From: SICU01 sp038045445
GTDB lineage: Archaea; Nanobdellota; Nanobdellia; Pacearchaeales; GW2011-AR1
Length of the DNA stretch: 18,186 nt
Direction: 5' to 3'
Assembly: GCA_038045445.1 (NCBI GenBank)
Contig: JBBSYC010000021.1
Span: 1-18,186 of the forward strand
Both the position numbers and the translations under genes were made by a program. This document shows, piece by piece, positions 1-6,966 of this stretch. Positions within the stretch are counted from its first letter, which is position 1. The number at the start of each line of letters is the position of its first letter. The notes beneath the pieces are model-generated. The model ran no database searches, was not told where the DNA came from, and saw nothing but the letters and a program-made list of their open reading frames with translations.

Positions 1-36
1 AATTAGAGATATTTATAGTTTATAAAACCTCTCTAA

Positions 37-279
37 ATAGGGTCACTCTCATATTACGCTACCCCTAAACGTTTAAGCCATGATAGTTTACGCAGAAACA
101 TAGCAAGGCGTAATCCCCATATTAGTTTGGATGATAAAATGCTGAGAATATTGGAGCATGAAGGAGTTGTAGTTAGTGATCAGGGGTATGGCTTAGTAAC
201 TGAACCCTCTAAAATAAAGTCCGATATTCTTAGAGTGGTTGTAGATTATTTAATAAATCACTCTCCAAATGAAAGTTAG
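37..279 (+). CDS. Startless open frame, possible 3' part of a gene
   Basis: The frame is open from just after a TAA at 34-36 to a TAG at 277-279 and encodes about 80 residues. Its composition looks like protein, for example RRNIARRNPHISLDDKMLRILEHEG and DILRVVVDYLINHSP (each quoted in part), with no recognised family. There is no ATG, GTG or TTG until TTG at 127 and ATG at 139, which would leave only a 46-aa product (139-279). The upstream open part also looks coding, so the real 5' end is probably missing, frameshifted or exchanged. It opens immediately before the 12-mer GGTCACTCTCAT, which also opens the startless frame at the other window end. A pseudogene or chance frame remains possible. 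Confidence 0.35.
   Translation: MGSLSYYATPKRLSHDSLRRNIARRNPHISLDDKMLRILEHEGVVVSDQGYGLVTEPSKIKSDILRVVVDYLINHSPNES
41..52 (+). repeat. 12-mer GGTCACTCTCAT, left copy of an inverted pair
   Basis: The 12 bases recur exactly on the minus strand at 18132-18143. In both places they are read in the same phase (TCA CTC TCA, Ser-Leu-Ser), a few codons after an in-frame TAA, at the head of a frame without a start codon. A 12-mer match alone is expected by chance in 18 kb. The shared phase and position are what make it notable. Confidence 0.4.
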
Positions 280-363
280 TATGTTTTATAGACATTAGGA
301 TAATTGAGTTACATTTTGTTCCTAAATCGCTAACCTCAAAAATCTTCAATTTTTGATGGCCAT

Positions 364-389
364 CAAGAATGCAAAATAGAGCATTCTTG
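364..389. terminator. 9-bp perfect hairpin between converging frames
   Basis: CAAGAATGC (364-372) and GCATTCTTG (381-389) form a perfect 9-bp stem around an 8-nt loop. It lies between the 3' end of the plus frame ending at 279 and the minus gene ending at 464. A 3'-end or terminator role is inferred from position only. There is no strong T-tract beside it. Confidence 0.3.
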
Positions 390-463
390 AGGTAAGACAA
401 TTTGGAAAAACGAGTAACACTATCCACCAAATTGTTCATACCTAAGTTTTCTTCAGTAAAGAA

Positions 464-1042
464 TTACCCAATAAACTTTTTCTTAAGCTTTGAAAAAGTA
501 CTTTCATGTTTTCTATTAAACCTTAATGCAAGCCATATTAAGACAATAAGCAATATAAATAGAAGCAAGAATCTCCAGCTGTCACTGAAATTTCTCCAGT
601 TTTTAACTACGCCGTAAAATACGGACCAAATTCCTGATGCCATAAGTGCACTGCCTACTGGTTCTGTCTTGAGCATGAAGAAACCTGTTATGAAAACAAT
701 TACTCCTATGATTACAGATATTATGAAAATTCTGTTCGAATGGATGTCTAAGGCTTTTTCATAATCTATTCTGCATCCATCACAATATCCTCCTGTTGGG
801 CAACTGTTTGAATCATATTCGTAAACGAACTCTCCTTTTGATGCCCAACACTGTTCGGCTTTGTTTTGCAAATCAGGAATATTTGGACACTGTATTGGGT
901 CTTTGTAAATCGCTGGTCCGGAGCGCATCGTACAAAAGTCATCATATTCGGGAGTTGGATAAAATGTTTCCAAACCTTGGAACAAAGCCAAGGCATATAC
1001 AATAAATATTCCAAGCCCCAAAATAAAATTCTTGAATTTCAT
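464..1042 (-). CDS. Three-TM membrane protein with external Cys-rich loop
   Basis: This 192-residue protein is of unknown function. A hydrophobic segment follows the start (about residues 4-21). Then comes a soluble region of about 80 residues with six cysteines (FCTM, IQCP, EQCW, SCPTGGYCDGC), probably extracellular and disulfide-bonded or metal-binding. Two or three further hydrophobic segments follow, and a Lys/Arg-rich tail ends the protein. I chose the ATG at 1042 (MKFKNFILGLGIF). The longer frame from 1129 would overlap the divergent aIF2-beta gene, and a TATA-like stretch at 1063-1074 sits about 25 nt before 1042. No family was recognised, and small cysteine-rich membrane proteins of this kind are common in DPANN archaea. 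Confidence 0.75.
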   Translation of the reverse strand: MKFKNFILGLGIFIVYALALFQGLETFYPTPEYDDFCTMRSGPAIYKDPIQCPNIPDLQNKAEQCWASKGEFVYEYDSNSCPTGGYCDGCRIDYEKALDIHSNRIFIISVIIGVIVFITGFFMLKTEPVGSALMASGIWSVFYGVVKNWRNFSDSWRFLLLFILLIVLIWLALRFNRKHESTFSKLKKKFIG

Positions 1043-1062
1043 TATAATTAATATCAATGGAG

Positions 1063-1099
1063 ATATATAAATATTAGCAGAATCAAAACCCTTAAAAGC
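1063..1099. promoter_or_regulatory. Divergent archaeal promoters
   Basis: Only 77 bp separate the two divergent starts. ATATATAAATAT at 1063-1074 is a TATA box for the minus gene starting at 1042. CCTTAAAAG around 1089-1098 is in the right place, about 25 nt upstream, for leaderless transcription of aIF2-beta at 1120. Assignment is by spacing and base composition. Confidence 0.5.
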
Positions 1100-1119
1100 C
1101 CATTTGGTGCTTTGATTAT

Positions 1120-1530
1120 ATGAAATCATATGAAGAAATGCTTGATGATGCTTACAAGAAGATTAAGGTAGTAACTACATCAAGCGATAGATTTGAAGTT
1201 CCTAAAGTTCAAGGGAAGGTTCAAGGAAAAAATACTTTCGTGACAAATATAAATGAAATAGCCTCTTACATAAGAAGGCCTGTTGAAAACTTGGCAAAAT
1301 TTCTCCAAAAGGAACTTGCAGTTTATGGTTTTCTTGAAAAAGATAGGCTTGTTTTGAAGACATTGCTTAATTCTTCAAAAGTCAATGAGAAAATAGAACT
1401 TTATATCAAGGAGTTTGTCATATGTAATGAATGTAAAAAACCAGACACTGAAGTTATATCTGAAAAAGGGATAAAATTCAAACATTGTCTTGCTTGTGGT
1501 GCTAAGTCTCCTGTGAGATATAATTTGTGA
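1120..1530 (+). CDS. eif2b: Translation initiation factor aIF2 subunit beta
   Basis: This 136-residue protein is full length for archaeal aIF2-beta. The family is the beta subunit of the aIF2 heterotrimer, which delivers initiator Met-tRNA to the ribosome as a GTP complex. The N-terminal helix (SYEEMLDDAYKKI) and the central alpha/beta domain (IRRPVENLAKFLQKEL) match the family. The C-terminal zinc ribbon is intact, with cysteine pairs at residues 102/105 and 123/126. The ATG is leaderless. A transposon begins 119 bp after the stop. On its far side lie a 57-aa protein, DUF424 and aIF1A, so the insertion probably divides a translation-gene cluster. Confidence 0.93.
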   Translation: MKSYEEMLDDAYKKIKVVTTSSDRFEVPKVQGKVQGKNTFVTNINEIASYIRRPVENLAKFLQKELAVYGFLEKDRLVLKTLLNSSKVNEKIELYIKEFVICNECKKPDTEVISEKGIKFKHCLACGAKSPVRYNL

Positions 1531-1571
1531 TTTAGTTAGAAATAGATATCCTCTTGCCCCTTAAATCCATT

Positions 1572-1649
1572 AAATGTTTTTGATCAAAAAAACCTTGCAG
1601 TTGGTTTTTTGGATGATCAAAGTGTTCTATCAAGACACACTTTGACATC
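1572..1649 (+). repeat. Structured repeat D, interrupted by the transposon
   Basis: This is one of four dispersed copies. From 1584 it reads TCAAAAAA, a short hairpin (AAAAAACC/GGTTTTTT), the linker GGATGATC and a second hairpin (TCAAAGTGT/ACACTTTGA, 1617-1645), then GACAT. Hairpin 1 differs in sequence from the other copies but keeps the same ends. The second half is nearly identical to copy B (12379-12413). Across the transposon, AAATGTTTTTGAT (1572-1584) pairs with ATCAAAACATTT (7023-7034). Before insertion the copy was therefore closed by a stem of about 12 bp. Confidence 0.7.
1641..1649. repeat. 9-bp target-site duplication, left copy
   Basis: TTTGACATC directly abuts the left terminal inverted repeat. 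The identical 9-mer at 7017-7025 directly abuts the right one. Confidence 0.9.
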
Positions 1650-1664
1650 AACTCAGTCCATAAA
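1650..1664 (+). repeat. Left terminal inverted repeat
   Basis: AACTCAGTCCATAAA, 15 bp, matches the right end exactly. TGTCCA copies follow inward at 1673 and 1684, 11 bp apart (about one helical turn). Confidence 0.9.
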
Positions 1665-1727
1665 GTCTAAGGTGTCCAAATAGTGTCCAACAACAATTCT
1701 TTTAAACAGAACATATTTATCTCCAAA

Positions 1728-1958
1728 ATGACAACTGACATTAATACTGGAGAACAAATACCAATTTGTAAAGAACACAATTGGTTATATATGAAGACAC
1801 TAAAACATGAAGATGGAAGAGAAATGTATGTGCTTTATTGTTCAAAGTGTTGGCAAAAGACAGCACATATACCTGATTTTTCTGAAGAAGAGTTTGTAAA
1901 AATGGCATTTGATAAATATGATAATTCTAATATGAGAAGAAGTAAGAAAAGCAAATAG
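1728..1958 (+). CDS. Small zinc-ribbon-like protein
   Basis: The protein has 76 residues from the ATG at 1728. It has a probable metal site formed by C-x2-H (CKEH) and C-x2-C (CSKC) about 25 residues apart, then an acidic helix and a lysine-rich tail (MRRSKKSK). A longer frame starts with GTG at 1683. That start lies within the subterminal repeats of the transposon, and a TATA-like CATATTTAT sits just before 1728, so I prefer the ATG. It is the first gene inside the left end. A DNA- or RNA-binding role is inferred only from the zinc ribbon and basic tail. Confidence 0.65.
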   Translation: MTTDINTGEQIPICKEHNWLYMKTLKHEDGREMYVLYCSKCWQKTAHIPDFSEEEFVKMAFDKYDNSNMRRSKKSK

Positions 1959-1979
1959 TTTTATAAAGTTCGGGCACCT
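1958..1979 (+). promoter_or_regulatory. TATA box with TTCGGGCACC motif, copy 1
   Basis: A TATA-like TTTTATAAAG is followed at once by TTCGGGCACCT (1969-1979), ten bases before the ATG of the AbrB-like gene at 1989. The same TTCGGGCACC occurs twice in front of the transposase gene. Its position just downstream of the TATA box is where a repressor or initiator element would act. Confidence 0.6.
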
Positions 1980-1988
1980 CATAGATTT

Positions 1989-2162
1989 ATGAAAATAATA
2001 AAGACTTATGATAAAACTGTTGGGAAGACTGAATATTACAAATACAGAGCCCCTTTACCTAAAGCAGTTGCAGAAGAATCTGGATTGCTTGACAAAGAAC
2101 TTAAAATAACTACAAAAGATGGGAAAATTCTAATTGAAGAATACAAAAAAGATAAAGAATAA
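1989..2162 (+). CDS. AbrB/SpoVT-like small protein
   Basis: The protein has 57 residues: MKIIKTYDKTVGKTEYYKYR, then APLPKAVAEESGLLDKELKI and TTKDGKILIEEYKKDKE. The order strand, LPKAVAEESGL helix, strand and DGKILIEE hairpin resembles the swapped-hairpin AbrB/MazE/SpoVT fold. That fold typically binds promoters or serves as an antitoxin. It starts about 30 nt after a TATA box carrying the TTCGGGCACC motif. It could therefore regulate itself and the transposase, which has two copies of that motif. The fold assignment comes from reading the sequence and is moderate. Function is inferred. Confidence 0.6.
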   Translation: MKIIKTYDKTVGKTEYYKYRAPLPKAVAEESGLLDKELKITTKDGKILIEEYKKDKE

Positions 2163-2191
2163 ATTTATATCCCCTATTAATTGCTAAATTT

Positions 2192-2959
2192 ATGGCTTTT
2201 ATAACAAAGTACGAAACAGACTTAACAAAAGAGCAAATGTTATATTCTCTTAAAAACATCCCTCAAAATCTTAGCATCCCTAAGATTCATAACTTCTCTA
2301 TAGGAAATTTTTTTGTAAGTAATAAAGATGAAGGTTATATTTATGGAAAAATTGCAGTAAAAAGAAGTTTTGATGACTTTTTGTTTAGTATTGATGATGA
2401 ATTTGAGATTGATAAAAAACCAAATGAGGCTTATTTATATGATGAGGTTACATTCATTATATTCCCTGACTTAAAAATTATAAGTTTTGCCTCTAAAGAT
2501 AAAGCTAAATTATTTGGAATTGAGATTTTAAGGAAGGTTTTATTTGGAGATTCTGGTAAGATTGGATTTGTTTTATTTAATCCTCAGAAAGTTTTAGAAG
2601 CAAAGCAGAAGGGTAAATTTCAGAATGTATGGTTTAATGGAGTGAGATTTGATGGTAAAATACAATATGCAGGGCAATTTGGTAGCGAAATTGATGATGA
2701 CACTGAATTTGATAATAATCCAGAGGATAGGGTAGGGATAGGAGTTGAAATGACTTGTAGTTTTGGACATACCCTAAAAGTTGCAGTTTATTTAGAAGGA
2801 ACCCTGCTCTGTAAGACTAAGATGAAGGACTTTAAAGATTCATTAATCCTTAGTAAAGAGATTATAAAGAATTTTCTTCCATATTCTAACTACCAAGAAA
2901 GGATACCAGATAAAATGACAGACCAATTAAAACCACTTACAGACTGGATACAATCTTAA
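2192..2959 (+). CDS. Transposon-borne protein of unknown function
   Basis: The protein has 255 residues and no family I recognise. It is acidic and aromatic-rich. Alternating hydrophobic stretches (EVTFIIFPDLKIISFASKD; KIGFVLFNPQKVLEA) suggest an alpha/beta core, and the region from about residue 150 (FNGVRFDGKIQYAG) looks beta-rich. There is no signal peptide or TM segment. It has its own TATA-like AAATTTATAT about 30 nt upstream. Its last four bases overlap the end of the opposing gene 2956-3603. Its place between transposon ends and beside defence genes makes a defence or regulatory role possible, but nothing in the sequence shows one. Confidence 0.75.
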   Translation: MAFITKYETDLTKEQMLYSLKNIPQNLSIPKIHNFSIGNFFVSNKDEGYIYGKIAVKRSFDDFLFSIDDEFEIDKKPNEAYLYDEVTFIIFPDLKIISFASKDKAKLFGIEILRKVLFGDSGKIGFVLFNPQKVLEAKQKGKFQNVWFNGVRFDGKIQYAGQFGSEIDDDTEFDNNPEDRVGIGVEMTCSFGHTLKVAVYLEGTLLCKTKMKDFKDSLILSKEIIKNFLPYSNYQERIPDKMTDQLKPLTDWIQS

Positions 2960-3603
2960 TTTCTTTTATATTCTGTAAGCCACTTCATAATAAAGAAAAG
3001 CAAAAACTCTCCTTGTTCTGTTCCATTAAAGTTTTTTATTTGAATTTTATTTCCTTTAAAAGATATTTGTGCATTTGATTTCAGGAACTTAACATGCTCC
3101 TTATTTGAATTATCTACTTCTTTAACATCTACAGTTATAACTTTATTATTATTTTCTATAACTAATGGATTTGAGATTATTTCATAAATTTCATTATACT
3201 CATTGGTAATTGAATTCAAGCTCTTAAACTTTCTAATAGGATAAAATGAAATATATTTATTTTCAAATATTATATTCTGTTTTTCTTGATTTAATCTATC
3301 AATCTTTACACGATAATTAAGCTTAGAATCTTCTATTTCAAATTGCATCTCTTCTTTTGATTTAGTAAAACCATCACCAATCTTTTTATTTTTATTTACT
3401 AAAGAAGAATATATGTCTTCTATTGAATCTTTATTATACTTTGAAGTGATAAGGCGAGAATATTTTATCTGAACTTCAGGATTCTTCCAATACCACTTTA
3501 AGAAACTGAACCATTTACTCATAACCTTAAATGATTTTCTTAGAAAGTTTGTATCGTCTATATATCCCCAAAAAGTGTAAATGGAGCTTATAATTTCAAT
3601 CAT
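2956..3603 (-). CDS. Unknown protein in a two-gene unit with an RHH regulator
   Basis: The protein has 215 residues and no recognised family. The N-terminal 45 residues are aromatic and basic (SKWFSFLKWYWKNPEVQ) and could be a membrane-associated or hydrophobic helix. The middle is lysine/glutamate-rich, and the end (GEFLLFFIMKWLTEYKRN) is again hydrophobic and aromatic. Its ATG overlaps the stop of the upstream RHH gene in an ATGA arrangement, so the two are co-translated. A small RHH protein followed by a larger partner is the layout of many toxin-antitoxin pairs, but this partner resembles no toxin I know. Confidence 0.7.
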   Translation of the reverse strand: MIEIISSIYTFWGYIDDTNFLRKSFKVMSKWFSFLKWYWKNPEVQIKYSRLITSKYNKDSIEDIYSSLVNKNKKIGDGFTKSKEEMQFEIEDSKLNYRVKIDRLNQEKQNIIFENKYISFYPIRKFKSLNSITNEYNEIYEIISNPLVIENNNKVITVDVKEVDNSNKEHVKFLKSNAQISFKGNKIQIKNFNGTEQGEFLLFFIMKWLTEYKRN

Positions 3604-3743
3604 TTAATCTCAGCCTCTTTTTTTACATCTGAAAAAACAATATTATAACAATAAGTAGATGTTTTTGTGCCCATATTCTTTGCTTTAGATTCTATTATTT
3701 TATAAAGCTTATCTGAAACAGTTATTTTTATTTGTTTTTGCAT
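3600..3743 (-). CDS. Ribbon-helix-helix (CopG/Arc-like) regulator
   Basis: The protein has 47 residues: MQKQIKITVSDKLYKIIESK, AKNMGTKTSTYCYNIVFSDV, KKEAEIK. A basic beta strand (QIKITV) is followed by two helices separated by a short turn (NMGTKTS), the pattern of RHH DNA-binding dimers. The stop overlaps the next gene's ATG by ATGA. The 12-bp palindrome ACTTAATTAAGT (3747-3758) lies four bases before its start and is a likely self-operator. The TATA box would be the left half of the palindromic region at 3794-3829, shared with the divergent transposase. Family call is good. Target is inferred. Confidence 0.75.
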   Translation of the reverse strand: MQKQIKITVSDKLYKIIESKAKNMGTKTSTYCYNIVFSDVKKEAEIK

Positions 3744-3746
3744 GGT

Positions 3747-3758
3747 ACTTAATTAAGT
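3747..3758. promoter_or_regulatory. 12-bp palindrome at the RHH gene start
   Basis: ACTTAATTAAGT is a perfect palindrome immediately before the RHH start codon. A 7-bp inverted pair (GTACTTA/TAAGTAC) also brackets this leader. RHH dimers bind such sites, so autoregulation is a reasonable inference. Confidence 0.45.
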
Positions 3759-3793
3759 TCTTTTAACTCACTAATAAGTACATGTTTAAGGAC

Positions 3794-3841
3794 TTATAAA
3801 TATATCTTCGGGCACCGATATATTTATAAGCTTCGGGCACC
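3794..3841. promoter_or_regulatory. Divergent promoter with palindromic TATA and two TTCGGGCACC motifs
   Basis: TTATAAATATATC (3794-3806) and GATATATTTATAA (3817-3829) are a perfect 13-bp inverted repeat around TTCGGGCACC (3807-3816). A second TTCGGGCACC follows at 3832-3841, just before the transposase ATG at 3852. Each strand thus carries a TATA box, serving the transposase (+) and the RHH unit (-). The motif repeats at a 25-bp interval. It is a GC-rich island in very AT-rich DNA and recurs at 1969. Confidence 0.65.
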
Positions 3842-3851
3842 TAAGTTTTCT

Positions 3852-4814
3852 ATGGAACAACAAATAAAATTAAAACAATATAATAAAGAACTATTTGAGA
3901 AAACGGTAATTAAGCTTCAACCTAATGATAATTCTTTAGAAGAAGAAAAAGACAAGTTCATCTCAAATATGCATGATTTCATAGATAGATTAAACTTTGA
4001 AACAAACCAATTCTTAGGCAGACCTAAAGCCAATTTCAAAGACATAATTAAAGGACTACTCTTAATGTCTTATCATGGCTTCTCTTATAGAAGAACTCAA
4101 TCAGATTTAAAGAAAATGCATGAAGAAGGACTACTTTCATTCATTCCTTCAAAGAGTGTTTTGAACCTTTATGCTAATGATGAGAATACTAAGAACCTTG
4201 TAAGTAGATTAATACAAGCTTCAGCTTTATTTTTTGCAGATGAAGAGAATACCCTTATTGTAGATAGCACTTGGTTAGGGCTTAGAATGTATTCTGGAGG
4301 TTATAGAAAAGTCTATGACAAGACTTCTACAAGTTTGCAGAAATGTAGGAAGTTACATATTGCTTGTACAAAAAATAGTAAGATAATTGCTTATGCCCAA
4401 ACAAGTGCTGGAACTGTTCACGACTCTCCAGTCTTTGAAGAATTGATAAGGAAGCCAGTAGAAAATGGATTTACTATAACTAGCGTTCTAGCTGATGCTG
4501 GATATTCAAGTAAGAACAATTATCTTATTTGTAAAGAATTAGGAATTACAGAAGCTTACATTGACTTCAAATCAAATGTTACTGGCAAGAGAGCCAAAAG
4601 CGATTTGTGGAAAGATAAATTAAAACTATTCAAAGAACAGAAGGAAGTTTGGAAAGATGCTTATAGATACAGAGCCTTAGTTGAGCAAGTCTTTAGTGTA
4701 ATTAAAAGAAAACATCTTAACTATCTTAGGTCAAGGAATGAAACTGCCCAAGATGTAGAATTATTGTTGAAATGTCTTGTTTACAACATAACTGTTATTG
4801 GGAGGTATACATAA
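3852..4814 (+). CDS. DDE transposase, IS5/IS4-type
   Basis: The protein has 320 residues with the full catalytic set of the IS4/IS5 superfamily. The first Asp is at D138 (IVDSTWLG), the second at D215 (LADAGYSS), and Glu is E278 in the Y(2)R(3)E(6)K signature (Y271, R274, E278, K285). The N-terminal part (FLGRPKANFKDIIKGLLLMSYHGFSYRRTQ, in part) is the helical DNA-binding region. The chemistry is cut-and-paste transposition at terminal inverted repeats. No frameshift or missing residue is seen, so it should be active. It is the only transposase in the element. Its promoter carries two TTCGGGCACC motifs and diverges from the RHH gene, so expression is probably repressed. Confidence 0.9.
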   Translation: MEQQIKLKQYNKELFEKTVIKLQPNDNSLEEEKDKFISNMHDFIDRLNFETNQFLGRPKANFKDIIKGLLLMSYHGFSYRRTQSDLKKMHEEGLLSFIPSKSVLNLYANDENTKNLVSRLIQASALFFADEENTLIVDSTWLGLRMYSGGYRKVYDKTSTSLQKCRKLHIACTKNSKIIAYAQTSAGTVHDSPVFEELIRKPVENGFTITSVLADAGYSSKNNYLICKELGITEAYIDFKSNVTGKRAKSDLWKDKLKLFKEQKEVWKDAYRYRALVEQVFSVIKRKHLNYLRSRNETAQDVELLLKCLVYNITVIGRYT

Positions 4815-4845
4815 GAATTAAAAGAAGGTTAAAATAATAAAGAAT

Positions 4846-5835
4846 ATGGAAAAGAAAAATTTGAATAAACACTTACATAAAGCAAATACTGCTAAAAATG
4901 ATGATTTTTATACACAATTATCAGATATTGAAAAAGAGTTAGGACATTATAAAGAACATTTTAAAGATAAAATTATTTTTTGTAATTGTGATGACCCTGA
5001 AGAAAGTAATTTTTTCAAATATTTTTGCTTAAATTTTGAATTTCTTGGATTAAAGAAATTAATCGCAACACATTTTGAAGCAGAGAAGCCATCTTATAAA
5101 TTAGAAATTGTAAAAGATGTAAATAAGGATGGACAGATAAATTGTTTAGACACTACTAAAGTAAAATTAAAACAAAATGGAGATTTTAGAAGCCCAGAAT
5201 GTATAGAAATTGTAAAAGAAGCGGATATTATTATATCTAATCCACCCTTCTCTTTATTTAGGGAATATGTTGCTCAATTAATGAAATATAATAAAAAGTT
5301 TTTAATTATAGGAAACCAAAATGCTCTTACAAATAAAGAAGTTTTTGAACTAATTAAAAAAAACAAAATTTGGTTGGGAATAGATAATGGTGGAACGAAG
5401 TGGTTTAAAGTTCCCAAACATTATGATATTCCAACTGAATCAAGAAAGAAGATAGAAAATGGAGAAAAATTCTTTAGTTTAGGAACTATTGTCTGGCTTA
5501 CTAACTTAGATAATAAAAGAAGGCATGAAAGTATAATTCTTTACAAAAATTATTCTCCTGAAGAATATCCAAATTATAAAAATTACAAAGCAATAAACGT
5601 TGATAAAGTTAGCGATATTCCTATGGATTACAAAGGAGTTATGGGTGTTCCATTAACTTTTTTAGATAAATATAATCCCGAACAATTTGAAATAATAGGA
5701 CAAACACATAGTGGTGATAAATCCCCAGAAGTTGAATCTCTAAGAAGAGACAAAGAACATAGACATAGAGGAATTGTTGAAGGAGAACATAAAGAAAAAT
5801 ATGTTCGTATTCTAATAAAAAATAAGAAACTTTAA
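4846..5835 (+). CDS. EcoRI-type adenine-specific DNA methyltransferase
   Basis: The 329 residues are close to the length of M.EcoRI, and the N-terminal block NDDFYTQLSDIEKELGHY with FCNCDDPEESNFFKYF is characteristic of that family (PF13651). The catalytic motif IV is NPPF at residues 132-135. Such enzymes transfer methyl from S-adenosylmethionine to N6 of adenine. M.EcoRI acts on GAATTC, but the target of this one is not visible from sequence. It starts 31 bp after the transposase and is followed 24 bp later by the DUF262-HNH gene, so methylation and nuclease form a unit. No EcoRI-like restriction enzyme is present. Confidence 0.9.
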   Translation: MEKKNLNKHLHKANTAKNDDFYTQLSDIEKELGHYKEHFKDKIIFCNCDDPEESNFFKYFCLNFEFLGLKKLIATHFEAEKPSYKLEIVKDVNKDGQINCLDTTKVKLKQNGDFRSPECIEIVKEADIIISNPPFSLFREYVAQLMKYNKKFLIIGNQNALTNKEVFELIKKNKIWLGIDNGGTKWFKVPKHYDIPTESRKKIENGEKFFSLGTIVWLTNLDNKRRHESIILYKNYSPEEYPNYKNYKAINVDKVSDIPMDYKGVMGVPLTFLDKYNPEQFEIIGQTHSGDKSPEVESLRRDKEHRHRGIVEGEHKEKYVRILIKNKKL

Positions 5836-5859
5836 ATAAATGGTTTTAAGCATTATTCT

Positions 5860-6942
5860 ATGAAGATAGAGCTTAAACAAATATCAATTAAAGATGTTTT
5901 TGAAGGATATAAAAATGATGATGAAGAAGGAGTTGTTGGCTTTAAAGGAAAATTAAACATTCGTCCAAAATATCAAAGAGAATTTGTATACAAAGATAAA
6001 CAAAGAGATGCTGTAATTGAAACAATAAAAAAGAATTTTCCTCTAAATGTAATGTATTGGGTTAAAAACGAAGATGGAACTTTTGAAGTAATGGATGGAC
6101 AGCAGAGAACAATAAGTTTTTGTGAGTATGTGGCTGGAAAGTTCTCATTAAACTATCAATACTTTCATAATCTTGAAGAGAACGAAAAAAAGCAAATTCT
6201 CAATTATAAATTAATGATTTATTTCTGCGAAGGAGCTGACAAAGAAAAGTTAGATTGGTTTAAAACTATTAATATAGCGGGAGAAAAATTATACGACCAA
6301 GAATTAAGAAATGCCATCTATACTGGAACTTGGTTATCTGATGCAAAAAGACATTTTAGTAAATCTAATTGCCCAGCTTATAATATAGCAAGTGATTATA
6401 TGAAAGGTTCTCCAATCAGACAAGATTATTTAGAAACTGCAATTGGTTGGATTAGTGAGGAAAAGATAGAAGGATATATGGCTAAGAATCAGCATAAGCC
6501 AAATGCAAATGAATTATGGTTGTATTTTCAAAGTGTAGTTAATTGGATAAAAGCAGTATTTCCTAAATATCGTAAGGAAATGAAGGGTGTTGATTTTGGG
6601 ATTTTATATAATGAATTTAATGATAAGGAATTGGATTTTAAAAAGATAGAAAAGGAGATAACAAAACTTATGCAGGATGAAGATGTTACTAAGAAATCTG
6701 GTATTTACTCCTATGTTTTAACGAGAAACGAGAGATATCTAAGTATTCGTGCTTTTACAGATAATCAAAAGAGAGAAGCATACGAAAGGCAAGAAGGTAT
6801 TTGTTCTAAGTGCAAGAAACATTTTGAAATAGAAGGAATGGAAGCAGACCACATAAAACCTTGGCATGAAGGTGGACAAACTATAGCAAAGAACTGCCAG
6901 ATGCTTTGTAAGCAAGATAATAGGCTTAAATCTGGGATATAA
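5860..6942 (+). CDS. DUF262 (ParB/GmrSD-like) protein with C-terminal HNH nuclease
   Basis: The protein has 360 residues. The N-terminal domain has the DUF262 marks RPKYQREFVY (from 35) and DGQQR (79-83), the motif associated with nucleotide hydrolysis in GmrS, SspE and BrxU. The C-terminal 50 residues are an HNH nuclease: CSKC (315-318), ADHIKPWHEGG (329-339), N345, C346/C350 and N354. Metal-dependent DNA cleavage, gated by the DUF262 domain, is the expected activity. The methyltransferase just upstream suggests that its modification either protects from or triggers cleavage. A TATA-like TTTAAATAAATGG before the ATG could give separate expression. The gene ends 60 bp inside the right inverted repeat. 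Confidence 0.88.
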   Translation: MKIELKQISIKDVFEGYKNDDEEGVVGFKGKLNIRPKYQREFVYKDKQRDAVIETIKKNFPLNVMYWVKNEDGTFEVMDGQQRTISFCEYVAGKFSLNYQYFHNLEENEKKQILNYKLMIYFCEGADKEKLDWFKTINIAGEKLYDQELRNAIYTGTWLSDAKRHFSKSNCPAYNIASDYMKGSPIRQDYLETAIGWISEEKIEGYMAKNQHKPNANELWLYFQSVVNWIKAVFPKYRKEMKGVDFGILYNEFNDKELDFKKIEKEITKLMQDEDVTKKSGIYSYVLTRNERYLSIRAFTDNQKREAYERQEGICSKCKKHFEIEGMEADHIKPWHEGGQTIAKNCQMLCKQDNRLKSGI

Positions 6943-6966
6943 TAATTTTATTTTATAGACACTTTA

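Noticed and set aside
230..439. 69-aa minus frame after the membrane protein gene
   Set aside because: It overlaps the plus frame ending at 279, runs through the perfect hairpin at 364-389 and has no clear ribosome site. The plus frame looks more like protein.
3852..4814. Transposase as a separate nested insertion sequence
   Set aside because: No inverted repeats or target duplication were found close to the gene, and its promoter motif is shared with another gene of the larger element.
4846..6942. Classical EcoRI restriction-modification system
   Set aside because: The neighbour of the methyltransferase is a DUF262-HNH protein, not a PD-(D/E)xK EcoRI-like enzyme.
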